A stretch of 64,000 nucleotides of DNA, from the NCBI RefSeq assembly GCF_016748675.1, contig NZ_CP051534.1, positions 620,001 through 684,000 of the forward strand. Direction: 5' to 3'. Both the position numbers and the translations under genes were made by a program. Source of the DNA: Helicobacter pylori. Lineage in GTDB: Bacteria; Campylobacterota; Campylobacteria; Campylobacterales; Helicobacteraceae. The notes beneath the pieces are model-generated. The model did no database searches and was not told where the DNA came from. It saw nothing but the letters and a program-made list of their open reading frames with translations. Shown here one piece after another: positions 28,973 through 37,994 of this stretch (positions are counted from its first letter, which is position 1; every line of letters begins with the position of its first letter).

Positions 28973-30321
28973 TACATTTCGCCTCTCAATTGATAGGTAA
29001 TATCCCCCGCTCCAAAACCTATCACAAAGCCTTTTTCAATCGTTTCTACCACATCATCATTGACTAACAGCTCTAAAAAATCCCCCTTTTTACGCACCCT
29101 GTCTATAAAGGTGGGGTTATAATGTTTAAAATGGGCTTTCAAATCAATGTCTCTTTTAACTTCACTCGCGCTATAAACGGGTAAAATGATCAATCTGTCG
29201 CAATGCTCTAAAAAACATTTTTTAAACTCTTCTAAATTATCCATTAAGCGGGAGTATTTGTGTGCTTGCCAGATCACTACAATCTTTTCTTGCGTGTTCA
29301 ATAAGTTAGCATAAATCCTAGCGCTTTTTAAAGTGGCGTTAATTTCAGTAGGGTGGTGGGCGTAATCATCAATGAGGATGAGCGCGTTTTTTTGCAAAAT
29401 ATCAAAGCGTTTTTTAATGCCTTTAAAATTCAATAAATTATTTCTAATTTCTTCTAAATGCAATTCATCTAAAGCGCTTAAAATCGCTAAACTCGCATTC
29501 GTGGCGTTGTGTTCGCCTAACCCCCACACCAAAAAAGCCCCCAAATCTTTCAATTCAAATGAAGTGTAAGGCTCGCCGTCTTTTAAAATGTATTGGATAT
29601 TATAAATGTCTTTTTTTTCTAAAACAATGGCGTCTTTAGAATAGTTTTGTAAAAAAGGATCTTCTTTATAAATCACTCTTTTTTGAGCATGGTCTAAAAA
29701 ATATCCATAAGCGAAGAAAAAGCGCTCTAAATCGTGGTCATAATGCTCCAAATGTTCTGGCTCTGTGTTAGGCACAATCGCGCAAAAAGGGTTGGAAAAT
29801 AAAAAACTTGAATCGCTCTCATCGGCTTCAAAAACCAAACTATCATTCGCGCTCTCTCGCACATTGGAATCAAACTCTTTAGAATGCGCCCCAATAATCG
29901 CTCCAAAAGCGGGGCAAATCGCGCTCAACATGGCCGTGATACTGCTCTTTCCATGAGCCCCACACACGCTAAAAACGCGTTTGTCTTTAAGGATAGAATA
30001 CAAAGCGTCTTTACGAGACAAAATAGGGATTCCTAGTTCCTTAGCCCTTTGTATTTCGGTATTGTCTTCTTTGATAATGGCTGAATGGATAATGACATCT
30101 TGATCTTTAATCGCCTTTGGATCATGCGGGATATTAATCTCTACGCCTAAAGCTTTCAAATACTTAACGCTAGGGCTTATGGCAATATCAGATCCGCTGA
30201 TCTTAGCCCCTTGCGCTTTAAGGTATTTGGCTAAGCCTGAAATGCCAATCCCTCCTATACCGATAAAATGGATCTTGCAATCTTGCAAGTTTTTGAGTAA
30301 AACTTTTGGGGTTTCAAGCAT
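28972..30321 (-). CDS. murC: UDP-N-acetylmuramate--L-alanine ligase MurC
   Basis: It adds the first amino acid, L-Ala, to UDP-MurNAc in cytoplasmic peptidoglycan synthesis using ATP. The N-terminal Rossmann motif reads [15 protein letters not shown] (about residues 17-31). The ATP-binding P-loop is [14 protein letters not shown] near 118. The Mur-ligase acid motif includes [12 protein letters not shown] and the hinge EHNATN ([13 protein letters not shown]). The C-terminal domain begins near [12 protein letters not shown]. Its length of 449 is normal. Its start overlaps the end of the aminotransferase gene by 8 bases. Confidence 0.96.
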   Translation of the reverse strand: MLETPKVLLKNLQDCKIHFIGIGGIGISGLAKYLKAQGAKISGSDIAISPSVKYLKALGVEINIPHDPKAIKDQDVIIHSAIIKEDNTEIQRAKELGIPILSRKDALYSILKDKRVFSVCGAHGKSSITAMLSAICPAFGAIIGAHSKEFDSNVRESANDSLVFEADESDSSFLFSNPFCAIVPNTEPEHLEHYDHDLERFFFAYGYFLDHAQKRVIYKEDPFLQNYSKDAIVLEKKDIYNIQYILKDGEPYTSFELKDLGAFLVWGLGEHNATNASLAILSALDELHLEEIRNNLLNFKGIKKRFDILQKNALILIDDYAHHPTEINATLKSARIYANLLNTQEKIVVIWQAHKYSRLMDNLEEFKKCFLEHCDRLIILPVYSASEVKRDIDLKAHFKHYNPTFIDRVRKKGDFLELLVNDDVVETIEKGFVIGFGAGDITYQLRGEM

Positions 30322-31441
30322 GATTTTCTCGATAAGTTTCTATGATTTCTAAAGGCTTTTCTAAAAGGGGAGTGTCATAAACAAGGGCTAAACGCACGTA
30401 GTCAGCGCCGATATGATTACGCCCTAAATACAAGGCCGGTAAGGTGGTAATGCCTTCATTTTGATAAAGTCTTTTGGCAAAATTTTCGCCGTTTTGAACG
30501 GGCAGATACACATAAAAACTATAAGGATAAATGAGCGTGTCTTTAAAGATTTTTCGCGCCAGTTTCAAATTATTCGCATAAATATTGCGGAAAAATTCTG
30601 CATGCACATCATCTAGCCAAGCGATTTCACTAGCCTTTTGGATCGCATTAGCGCTCGTATAACCTAAATAGGTGCGAAACGCTTTGTATTTTTCTAAAAG
30701 GCTGCTATCCCCAGCGATAAAACCACTCCTTAGACCTGGAGCGCTAGATCGTTTGGAGAGCGAATGGATCACTAAAACATTTTTGAACGCTTCATTACCA
30801 ACCAGCATGCAAGCTTCTAAAAGCGAAGGAGGAGGCGTATTTTCATAAATTTCACTATAACATTCATCATTAATTAAAATAAAATCATGCTTTAAAGCGA
30901 GTTTGACCCAACTAATCAGCTCTTCTAAAGAAAGGGTTCTTCCGGTGGGGTTGTTAGGGGAATTCAAAATCACTAAATCCACTTCTTGCAACTCTTTTTC
31001 ATTCAAGCTTGGCGTGAAACCATTTTCTTTAGTTAATGGCATTAAAAGGCTTTTAGCTTTGATAAATTTAGCCGCTCCTTCATAAATTTGATAAAAGGGG
31101 TTAGGGTAGGCGATGGTGGGGTTTTGATAGTCAAATAAAACAAAACTAGGGAAATTGAACAACACTTCCCTAGATCCTAGCGTAGAAACTAATTCGTTTT
31201 CTTTCAATTCTACCTTAAAACGGCGTTTAAAAAAACCTCTTTGAGCCTCTCTCAAACCCTCTTCAAACGCGCTTTTAGGGTAGATATTGAGCGAATGGGT
31301 GTGGTTTTTGAGAGCGTCTTGAATGAATTTAGGCGTTTCAAATTGCGGCTCGCCGATGCCTAAATCTAGCCCCTTTTTTTTAGGGGTGATCTCTTTAAAC
31401 AAGGCTCTTAATCGTTCAAAAGGATAAGGCTCAAAGGTCAT
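30314..31441 (-). CDS. PLP-dependent class I aminotransferase, possibly DapC
   Basis: This is a fold-type I aminotransferase of 375 residues. It has the PLP-lysine motif [18 protein letters not shown] (about residues 230-247), the Asn motif NSPNNPTG (about 160-167), an Asp-Tyr pair region ([12 protein letters not shown]) and the carboxylate-binding Arg near the C-terminus ([10 protein letters not shown]). The sequence resembles aspartate/N-succinyldiaminopimelate aminotransferases. The nearby dapD at 32643, which makes the N-succinyl intermediate just upstream in lysine/diaminopimelate synthesis, makes DapC the best guess. General aspartate aminotransferase activity is the alternative. It heads the operon with murC, the membrane protein and mutS2. 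Confidence 0.82.
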   Translation of the reverse strand: MTFEPYPFERLRALFKEITPKKKGLDLGIGEPQFETPKFIQDALKNHTHSLNIYPKSAFEEGLREAQRGFFKRRFKVELKENELVSTLGSREVLFNFPSFVLFDYQNPTIAYPNPFYQIYEGAAKFIKAKSLLMPLTKENGFTPSLNEKELQEVDLVILNSPNNPTGRTLSLEELISWVKLALKHDFILINDECYSEIYENTPPPSLLEACMLVGNEAFKNVLVIHSLSKRSSAPGLRSGFIAGDSSLLEKYKAFRTYLGYTSANAIQKASEIAWLDDVHAEFFRNIYANNLKLARKIFKDTLIYPYSFYVYLPVQNGENFAKRLYQNEGITTLPALYLGRNHIGADYVRLALVYDTPLLEKPLEIIETYRENHA

Positions 31442-31521
31442 AGGGCTACTTTAATCTTAAAATGGAATGGTTAATCTTATCTAAAATTTGAGCGTTATGG
31501 TATGAAACCATTAAGAAAGAG

Positions 31522-31527
31522 TATAAT
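31522..31527 (+). promoter_or_regulatory. candidate -10 element for ispG
   Basis: TATAAT within AGAGTATAATAGC lies 33 bases upstream of ATG 31561 in the divergent gap between the aminotransferase gene and ispG. Confidence 0.6.
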
Positions 31528-31560
31528 AGCAGATAAGAATTTAACTGATGAAGAGATTTA

Positions 31561-32640
31561 ATGCTAAAAGAGAGAGTTAAGACCAAGCAAATTTTTATCG
31601 GTGGCGTGGCCATAGGGGGTGATGCTCCCATAAGCACGCAAAGCATGACCTTTAGTAAAACCGCTGATATTGAAAGCACTAAAAATCAAATTGACCGACT
31701 CAAACTCGCCGGGGCTGATTTAGTGAGGGTGGCGGTGAGTAATGAAAAGGACGCCCTAGCCTTAAAAGAATTGAAAAAAGTGTCCCCTTTGCCTTTAATC
31801 GCTGATATTCATTTCCATTATAAATTCGCTCTCATTGCCGCTCAAAGCGTGGATGCGATCAGGATCAATCCCGGAAACATCGGCTCTAAAGACAAGATCA
31901 AAGCGGTGGTTGATGCTTGTAAAGAAAAAAACATCCCTATAAGAATTGGCGTGAATGCCGGAAGTTTAGAAAAGCAGTTTGATCAAAAATACGGGCCGAC
32001 CCCAAAAGGCATGGTAGAAAGCGCTTTGTATAACGCCAAACTTTTAGAAGATTTGGATTTTACCAATTTTAAGATTTCTTTAAAAGCGAGCGATGTGATT
32101 CGCACCATAGAAGCTTACAGGATGCTTCGCCCCCTTGTGATCTACCCTTTCCATTTGGGGGTTACTGAAGCGGGAAATCTTTTTAGCTCCAGTATCAAAT
32201 CCGCCATGGCTTTAGGGGGGCTTTTAATGGAGGGCATTGGGGATACGATGCGCGTATCCATTACAGGGGAATTAGAAAATGAAATCAAAGTGGCTAGAGC
32301 GATTTTACGCCATAGCGGGCGTTTGAAAGAGGGGATTAATTGGATTTCTTGCCCCACTTGCGGGAGGATTGAAGCCAATTTAGTGGATATGGCGAGCAAG
32401 GTAGAAAAACGCTTAAGCCACATTAAAACCCCTTTAGACATTAGCGTGATGGGTTGCGTGGTGAACGCTTTAGGTGAAGCCAAGCATGCAGACATGGCGA
32501 TCGCTTTTGGGAATCGCAGCGGTTTGATCATTAAAGAGGGTAAGGTCATTCACAAACTGGCTGAAAAGGATTTGTTTGAAACTTTTGTCATAGAAGTGGA
32601 AAATTTAGCTAAAGAAAGAGAAAAAAGTTTAAAGGATTAG
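31561..32640 (+). CDS. ispG: IspG (GcpE), 4-hydroxy-3-methylbut-2-enyl diphosphate synthase
   Basis: This [4Fe-4S] enzyme of the MEP isoprenoid pathway converts MEcPP to HMBPP. The TIM-barrel N-terminal domain begins with [20 protein letters not shown] and includes RINPGNIG near 100. The C-terminal iron-sulfur half contains ISCPTCGR (about residues 259-266) and a third Cys in [16 protein letters not shown] (about 298), the three ligands known for this family. Its length of 359 matches the bacterial single-domain type. AAGAGATTTA precedes the ATG. dapD follows after 2 bases. Confidence 0.97.
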   Translation: MLKERVKTKQIFIGGVAIGGDAPISTQSMTFSKTADIESTKNQIDRLKLAGADLVRVAVSNEKDALALKELKKVSPLPLIADIHFHYKFALIAAQSVDAIRINPGNIGSKDKIKAVVDACKEKNIPIRIGVNAGSLEKQFDQKYGPTPKGMVESALYNAKLLEDLDFTNFKISLKASDVIRTIEAYRMLRPLVIYPFHLGVTEAGNLFSSSIKSAMALGGLLMEGIGDTMRVSITGELENEIKVARAILRHSGRLKEGINWISCPTCGRIEANLVDMASKVEKRLSHIKTPLDISVMGCVVNALGEAKHADMAIAFGNRSGLIIKEGKVIHKLAEKDLFETFVIEVENLAKEREKSLKD

Positions 32641-32642
32641 GC

Positions 32643-33848
32643 ATGATCAATAAGTTTAAAAATTTTGTGAGCAACTACCAGCAATCTAACCACTATAAAG
32701 AGCCTTTAGGCTTTGGCATTGCCAGAGTGGATATTGCCCCTATTTCCAAAAAGATTTTATGCGCCACTTACCCCGTTTTGAATTGGAAAGATGAAAATTT
32801 AGGCTCTTATGCGGTGTTTTGCAACTCGCTTTCTAAAGAAAAAATCCTAAAAGAGAGCGCGAGCGAGCGCGTCGTTGAGATTGATGAAAGTTTTGTGTTA
32901 AAAGCGCTGGATTTTTATACGCCCTTTTTGAATGAAGCCTACTCTAATAAAATGGCTCATAAAAACATCCAAGTGGTTTTAGAGCTTTTAAAGGCTTTAG
33001 AAGAAAATCGTTTGAAAAATAATAATGGGGAGTCTCTTTATCGCTTGGTGATCTTGTATGAAGACAAGCCTTGCGAGAGCGTGGAGAGCGCGTATATGAA
33101 ACTTTTAGCGCTTTCTTTAGGGAAAGCCCCTTTAAGGAGTTTGAATTTAGAGGGTATTTTTAACCAGCTTTCTAATGCGGCTTGGAGCGGCAACAAGCCT
33201 TATGAATTAGAATGGCTTAGAACGAACGAAGTGGCTTTAAAAATGCGAGGCCATTTCCCTAGCATTGATTTTATAGATAAATTCCCGCGCTATTTGATGC
33301 AATTAATCCCTGAGTTTGATAATATCCGCTTACTGGATAGCTCAAAAACGCGCTTTGGGGCGTATTTAGGGACCGGAGGTTATACCCAAATGCCCGGGGC
33401 GAGTTATGTGAATTTTAACGCAGGGGCTATGGGAGTGTGCATGAATGAGGGGCGTATTTCTTCATCGGTGGTGGTGGGAGCAGGCACTGATATTGGTGGG
33501 GGAGCGAGCGTTTTAGGCGTTTTAAGCGGAGGGAATAACAACCCCATTAGCATCGGGAAAAATTGTTTGCTAGGGGCTAACAGCGTTACCGGTATTAGTT
33601 TAGGCGATGGCTGTATTGTGGATGCAGGCGTTGCGATTTTAGCCGGGAGCGTGATAGAAATTGAAGAAAATGAGTTTAAAAAACTTTTAGAAGTGAATAG
33701 CGCTTTAGAAAAACATGCCAACAATCTTTACAAAGGCAAAGAGCTTTCCGGAAAAAATGGCGTGCATTTTCGTTCCAATAGCCAAAATGGTAAGCTGATC
33801 GCTTTTAGAAGCGTGAAAAAAATTGAGTTGAATCAAAACCTGCATTAA
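32643..33848 (+). CDS. dapD: DapD, tetrahydrodipicolinate N-succinyltransferase
   Basis: It transfers succinyl from succinyl-CoA to tetrahydrodipicolinate in the diaminopimelate/lysine pathway that feeds peptidoglycan. The N-terminal 220 residues are mixed alpha/beta. From about 235 the chain has left-handed beta-helix hexapeptide repeats (FGAYLGTGGYTQMPGASYVN, VVVGAGTDIGGGASVLGVL, IGKNCLLGANSVTGISLGDG). At 401 residues it belongs to the long proteobacterial form rather than the 274-residue E. coli form. It starts 2 bases after ispG and is followed by the Sel1 protein after 11 bases. Confidence 0.95.
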   Translation: MINKFKNFVSNYQQSNHYKEPLGFGIARVDIAPISKKILCATYPVLNWKDENLGSYAVFCNSLSKEKILKESASERVVEIDESFVLKALDFYTPFLNEAYSNKMAHKNIQVVLELLKALEENRLKNNNGESLYRLVILYEDKPCESVESAYMKLLALSLGKAPLRSLNLEGIFNQLSNAAWSGNKPYELEWLRTNEVALKMRGHFPSIDFIDKFPRYLMQLIPEFDNIRLLDSSKTRFGAYLGTGGYTQMPGASYVNFNAGAMGVCMNEGRISSSVVVGAGTDIGGGASVLGVLSGGNNNPISIGKNCLLGANSVTGISLGDGCIVDAGVAILAGSVIEIEENEFKKLLEVNSALEKHANNLYKGKELSGKNGVHFRSNSQNGKLIAFRSVKKIELNQNLH

Positions 33849-33859
33849 GGATTAAAAGA

Positions 33860-34918
33860 ATGCTCGAAAAAAGTTTGTTATTGCTTGTTTTTTTAGTCTT
33901 ACAGCTTAGCGGCGCTGAAGAAAACAATCAAGCCCCAAAAAACACGCCCCCCGAATTAAACCCCGCTAATACTAAGGGTACGCCAAACCCTAACACCCAA
34001 ATCACCCCTAAAAACGATAACTCTAATTTATTAGACAAATTAGGATCGCCTGAAAACGCTCAAACCGAGCTTTCTGCCGGTATTGATTTGGCTAAAAAGG
34101 GCGATTATCAAGGGGCTTTTAAGCTTTTTTCCCAATCGTGCGATAACGGCAATGCGGCCGGGTGTTTTGCGGTGGGGGCGATGTATGCTAATGGGGTAGG
34201 GATCCAAACCAACAGACTAAAAGCCGCTCGCTATTATGAAATGGGTTGCAGTGGGGGCGATGCGACCGCTTGCGCGAATTTAGCTCAAATGTATGAAAAC
34301 AAAAAAAACGCTGATTCCAACGATAAAGAAAACGCTCTGCAATTGTATGCGGTGGCTTGTCAAGGGGGGGACATGCTCGCATGCAATAATTTAGGGTGGA
34401 TGTTTGCTAATGGGAGTGGGGTCCCAAAAGATTATTACAAAGCGATAAGTTATTATAAATTTTCATGCGAAAATGGGAATGATATGGGGTGTTATAACCT
34501 AGGCTTGATGTCTAATGTGAATAACATTTATGGCATTGATAAGGCCCAACTCAGTCAAGTGGATTTGAACTATTTGGCTTGTAACGCGGGGGATATGATG
34601 GGGTGCGCGAATTTAGGCTGGATTTATGCGAATGGGGATTTAGGGGCTCCTTTGAATAACCACTATGCGGCGAAATATTTTCAAATGGCATGCGATGGGG
34701 GGATTTTGGGGAGCTGTAACAATTTAGGCGTGTTGTATCAAAAAGGCTTAGGCGTGCCTCAAGACGATCAAAGGGCTTTGGATTTATTCTCGTATGCGTG
34801 CGATAATGGTTTTGAATCAAGCTGTCGTAATTATGGGAATTTCAAAGAGCATTTATTGCGCGTGAATCCTAATTACGGGCGCTTGTTCATGCCATATAAT
34901 TCTTATGAGATACCCTAG
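33860..34918 (+). CDS. hcpF: secreted Sel1-repeat, cysteine-rich protein (HcpF/HP0628-type)
   Basis: This is a member of the Helicobacter cysteine-rich protein family. A signal peptide covers about residues 1-18 (MLEKSLLLLVFLVLQLSG), followed by a Pro/Asn/Thr-rich linker to about 60. From about 75 come successive Sel1-like repeats of 36-40 residues, each with a pair of cysteines spaced about eight apart (CDNGNAAGC, CSGGDATAC, CQGGDMLAC, CENGNDMGC, CNAGDMMGC, CDGGILGSC, CDNGFESSC), which form the intra-repeat disulfides known in this family. The protein should be periplasmic or secreted. Hcp proteins bind penicillin weakly or stimulate host immunity, but the role of this member is not known. 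Confidence 0.9.
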   Translation: MLEKSLLLLVFLVLQLSGAEENNQAPKNTPPELNPANTKGTPNPNTQITPKNDNSNLLDKLGSPENAQTELSAGIDLAKKGDYQGAFKLFSQSCDNGNAAGCFAVGAMYANGVGIQTNRLKAARYYEMGCSGGDATACANLAQMYENKKNADSNDKENALQLYAVACQGGDMLACNNLGWMFANGSGVPKDYYKAISYYKFSCENGNDMGCYNLGLMSNVNNIYGIDKAQLSQVDLNYLACNAGDMMGCANLGWIYANGDLGAPLNNHYAAKYFQMACDGGILGSCNNLGVLYQKGLGVPQDDQRALDLFSYACDNGFESSCRNYGNFKEHLLRVNPNYGRLFMPYNSYEIP

Positions 34919-35153
34919 TAATAGTAAAACTCTTTCTTAAAGCAATAGGGGGTATTTTGAAATCATTCTCGCTCCCATTAACTTAACCCCCTAAAGATTG
35001 CATTTTTAAGAGATTACTACTTGCTTTGTGCAAAGCTCTTTTATCTTTTTTGATAAATTCAGCCTCAAATTGCGGTTTTTTCACAAATTTAAGCTCTTTT
35101 TTTTTTTGATTTAATACTCGGTGCAATGATAATCTCACTCAAAAGGAAAAGCG
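34919..35153 (+). promoter_or_regulatory. intergenic region with T11 tract and promoter of the GmrSD-like gene
   Basis: This gap of 235 bases holds an imperfect inverted pair AGGGGG (34947-34952) and CCCCCT (34987-34992) that might end hcpF transcription. Eleven T residues at 35097-35107 follow. Candidate -10 hexamers are GATAAT at 35128-35133 and TTTAAT at 35110-35115. The ribosome binding site AAAGGA sits before ATG 35154. With GATAAT as the -10, the T tract falls at the -35 position. Tract-length change could then alter expression, as seen at other H. pylori promoters. Confidence 0.5.
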
Positions 35154-37205
35154 ATGGAAGCAAAACAAAGCACCATTAACGACTTTTTTGCCTTAACAGG
35201 CACGATATTTTCTATCCCTGTATACCAGAGGAACTACACTTGGGAAGAAGAAAATTGTGAAAAATTACTGCAAGATATTGTCAGTATTTCACAAAATAAG
35301 AAAACGCATTTCATGGGTTCTATCACTTATATATTGCATCATATTGACGATGAAAAGAGCTTAAGACAACTCCAAGAATTTGTCATCATTGACGGGCAGC
35401 AAAGGATTACCACTATCATGCTTTTGCTTAAAGCCATAGAGACAAAGATACCAGATGAAGAGATAAAAAAAGAGATTGACGGGCTACTCAATCTTTCGGG
35501 ACAAAAGTTGCGTCTCAAGCCTATTAAAAGTGATAAAGAAGCCTTTGATCTGGTCATGCAAAATCGATCGCATGAAATACAAGGCGTATCACACATTAGG
35601 AATAATTATAAATTTTTCACCAAAGAGCTTGACAATTATATCAGCAAGGGGTATCGCATAGAAGAGATTTATGGCGCGTTTTTGCGGCTCAAAATCGTAG
35701 CCATAGGCTTAGAGTTAGGCGAAGATGATCCGCAAGTGGTGTTTGAAAGCATCAACGCTACAGGCGTGCAATTAAAAGGGCTGGATCTCATCCGCAACTA
35801 CCTGATGATGGGGGAAAATTCTGACAGACAGAAACACCTTTATGAGACCTATTGGGTGCCTTTAGAAGATTGGCTTGGCGAAAAGGATTTGAATGATTTT
35901 ATCATCACCTATTTAAGAATCTACCTTGAAAAGAAATTAAGTGAGGGAGAGCGTGAAGTGTATTACGCGCTAAAAACCCACCACAGAGACAATTTCTCTG
36001 ATGATATACAAGGTCTTATGAGCGATATGCGTGAGTATGGCAGAATCTATCAAATCTTTTTAGACAGAGATCATTATTTTTTACATCGTGGGGACCCGCA
36101 GCAGTTAGCGAATTTACGCCTGCGCATTAAAGATCTTGTGAAAATCCAATTTGGCGTGGCAAAGCCCTTTGTTTTGCGTTGCGCCAGAGATTTTGAAGAA
36201 GGCAAATTGGATTATGAAAACTTCCATGAAATTTTGCAAATCCTTATCAGCTACTATGTGCGCCGAAGCGTGTGCGGAGAGCCTGCCCCTGCACTTGCTG
36301 AACTTCTTTATTCTTTATACAGACAGCTAGGGAAAGATGTTTCAGCCGATGCATTGAAGCGGTATTTGGGCAAGAGCGTTGGACGAACGGCGTTCCCTAA
36401 TGATGATCGTATTAAAGCGGCGTTTCTTGTTCGCAACGCTTATGCAGCAAATCAAGTGTGCAAATTCATCTTGCTTGAGATAGAAAAATTAAATAACGCT
36501 GAACCGCCAAAAGAAGAAAATTTAGAAGTGGAGCATTTCTACCCCAAAACCCCCACCCAAGAATGGCGCGATAGGGTGGGGGATTATTTCACTTTTGAGC
36601 AAGATTATCTCAATAATTTTGGGAATCTAACCTTATCAGGGCAAAATCAAAAGCTTAGCAACAAATCCTACGAGGCAAAAATTGCGCTTATGGAAGAATA
36701 CAGCTCCTTGCATTTAAACGACTATTTCATCAATAACACCCATTCTTGGGGGATAGAGGAAGTGAAGGCTAGGAGCGAATATTTAGCGGATCAATTCTGT
36801 CAAGTGGGATTGTTTAAAGATTTGCCTAAAGAATACCGCACCAGAGAGCTTCACAAAACCCTTGATGACGACTTAACTTCCCATAATCTTCAAAGCGTTA
36901 AGCTCCCCAATGGCCAAAGGTGCATGGCAAGAAACGCTAAGGAATTGGCTAGAGCTGTCATAGACTACTTGTTAGAAAACGCCAGAGAAGCCTTTGAAAG
37001 CTACACAGATGAAGAGTCTCAAAGATATATTTGTTGGGATAAAGCAAAAGCGCAATTAAGGGATAGAGACGGCACTTTGGTTGTGCCTTTTGAAAAATAC
37101 GGATTCTACTTTGTGAGCAATGCGAGTTATCAAACGGTGGGCAGTAATCTTAAGGATCTTATCTTAGGTTGTGAGCTCAATCCCAGAGACTTTATTGTGG
37201 AATAA
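35154..37205 (+). CDS. GmrSD-like DUF262/DUF1524 protein, putative type IV restriction nuclease
   Basis: The domain order suggests a modification-dependent nuclease related to GmrSD. The N-terminal DUF262 (GmrS-like) region has FSIPVYQRNYTWEEENCEKL (about residues 18-37) and FVIIDGQQRITTIM with D80, the motif tied to NTP use in this family. About 190-440 is a helical spacer. The DUF1524 (GmrD-like, HNH-type) nuclease region has EVEHFYPKTP with H461 and FGNLTLSGQNQKLSN with N491, in the expected His...Asn order. The C-terminal 120 residues (about 560-683) form an extra domain that I do not recognise. Substrate specificity (glucosylated or other modified DNA) is inferred from the family only. 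The gene stands alone between hcpF and the convergent mdaB, with no methyltransferase beside it. Confidence 0.82.
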   Translation: MEAKQSTINDFFALTGTIFSIPVYQRNYTWEEENCEKLLQDIVSISQNKKTHFMGSITYILHHIDDEKSLRQLQEFVIIDGQQRITTIMLLLKAIETKIPDEEIKKEIDGLLNLSGQKLRLKPIKSDKEAFDLVMQNRSHEIQGVSHIRNNYKFFTKELDNYISKGYRIEEIYGAFLRLKIVAIGLELGEDDPQVVFESINATGVQLKGLDLIRNYLMMGENSDRQKHLYETYWVPLEDWLGEKDLNDFIITYLRIYLEKKLSEGEREVYYALKTHHRDNFSDDIQGLMSDMREYGRIYQIFLDRDHYFLHRGDPQQLANLRLRIKDLVKIQFGVAKPFVLRCARDFEEGKLDYENFHEILQILISYYVRRSVCGEPAPALAELLYSLYRQLGKDVSADALKRYLGKSVGRTAFPNDDRIKAAFLVRNAYAANQVCKFILLEIEKLNNAEPPKEENLEVEHFYPKTPTQEWRDRVGDYFTFEQDYLNNFGNLTLSGQNQKLSNKSYEAKIALMEEYSSLHLNDYFINNTHSWGIEEVKARSEYLADQFCQVGLFKDLPKEYRTRELHKTLDDDLTSHNLQSVKLPNGQRCMARNAKELARAVIDYLLENAREAFESYTDEESQRYICWDKAKAQLRDRDGTLVVPFEKYGFYFVSNASYQTVGSNLKDLILGCELNPRDFIVE

Positions 37206-37210
37206 ACAAG

Positions 37211-37233
37211 CCCCCCAAAGAAATAATGGGGGG
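37211..37233 (-). terminator. probable terminator of mdaB / GmrSD-like gene
   Basis: CCCCCC and GGGGGG form a perfect six-pair GC stem with an 11-base loop between two convergent genes. On the minus strand the stem is followed by TTGTTTATT, favouring mdaB as the terminated gene. It may act in both directions. Confidence 0.6.
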
Positions 37234-37250
37234 TTAAAAAAATTTTAAAA

Positions 37251-37835
37251 TCACTTGCCAAAAGCCTGGTGCAAATGCGTGGTGAGAGAGTTAAGATACT
37301 GCTCTACTTGGGGGTTTTTCACCACATCGTTGCAAATAAAAGTGGGTAGTGCTGAAAGCCCTAAAAATTGGAACGCTTTATGCAAATGCAAATACACAAC
37401 ATCCACACCCACCCCTTCAAAAAATTCACTAGGATCGTTAAAGGCTTCAATGGGAGCGTTCCAGGTCAAGCTCAACATGTATTTTTTGCCTTGCATCAAG
37501 CCCCCTTTCCCGTAGTTTTTAGTGGGGTTTTGCGAACTCCTGCCATCGCTAGCATAAAGCTTCCCATGCCCTGCGCTAAAGACTTCATCAATGTATTTTT
37601 TCACAATCCAAGGCTCTCCCATCCACCAGCCAGGCATTTGCCAAATCGTCGCATCAGCGCTAACGATCTTTTCCACCTCTTGGCTATGATTATAGCCCTT
37701 ATCCACGATCGTTGTATCCACTTCTAGCCCCAAAGACTCTAAAGTCTTTTTTGCATGGTTGGTCAAAGTTTCATTGAGTTTCCCCCCAGAGCTCCCGAAC
37801 GCTTTGGCCCCGTTAATGATGAGTACTTTTTTCAT
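37251..37835 (-). CDS. mdaB: MdaB, NADPH quinone reductase
   Basis: This flavodoxin-like FAD enzyme reduces quinones by two electrons and protects H. pylori from oxidative stress (HP0630-type). The N-terminus KKVLIINGAKAFGSSGGKLN is the nucleotide-binding loop. IWQMPGWWMGEPWIVKKYID (about residues 81-100) is the conserved family segment. Its length of 194 is normal. GGAAC precedes the start on the minus strand. It diverges from hydA across 159 bases. Confidence 0.95.
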   Translation of the reverse strand: MKKVLIINGAKAFGSSGGKLNETLTNHAKKTLESLGLEVDTTIVDKGYNHSQEVEKIVSADATIWQMPGWWMGEPWIVKKYIDEVFSAGHGKLYASDGRSSQNPTKNYGKGGLMQGKKYMLSLTWNAPIEAFNDPSEFFEGVGVDVVYLHLHKAFQFLGLSALPTFICNDVVKNPQVEQYLNSLTTHLHQAFGK

Positions 37836-37963
37836 TTTGTTCCTTTTTTAATAAAATAGGGGGGAATTCTATCCAAATGAAACTTAATGTTAAAGAAATT
37901 CCCTCAATCTCAATAAAAACTAAAAAACAATCAATTGTAGCTGTATTATTTTTATTATGTTAA

Positions 37964-37969
37964 GATAAT
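37964..37969 (+). promoter_or_regulatory. candidate -10 element of the hyd operon
   Basis: GATAAT within TATGTTAAGATAATG lies 26 bases upstream of ATG 37995, followed by the strong ribosome binding site AAGGAG at 37984-37989. It would drive hydABCDE. Confidence 0.5.
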
Positions 37970-37994
37970 GAAAATTTTTAGTTAAGGAGTGGCG

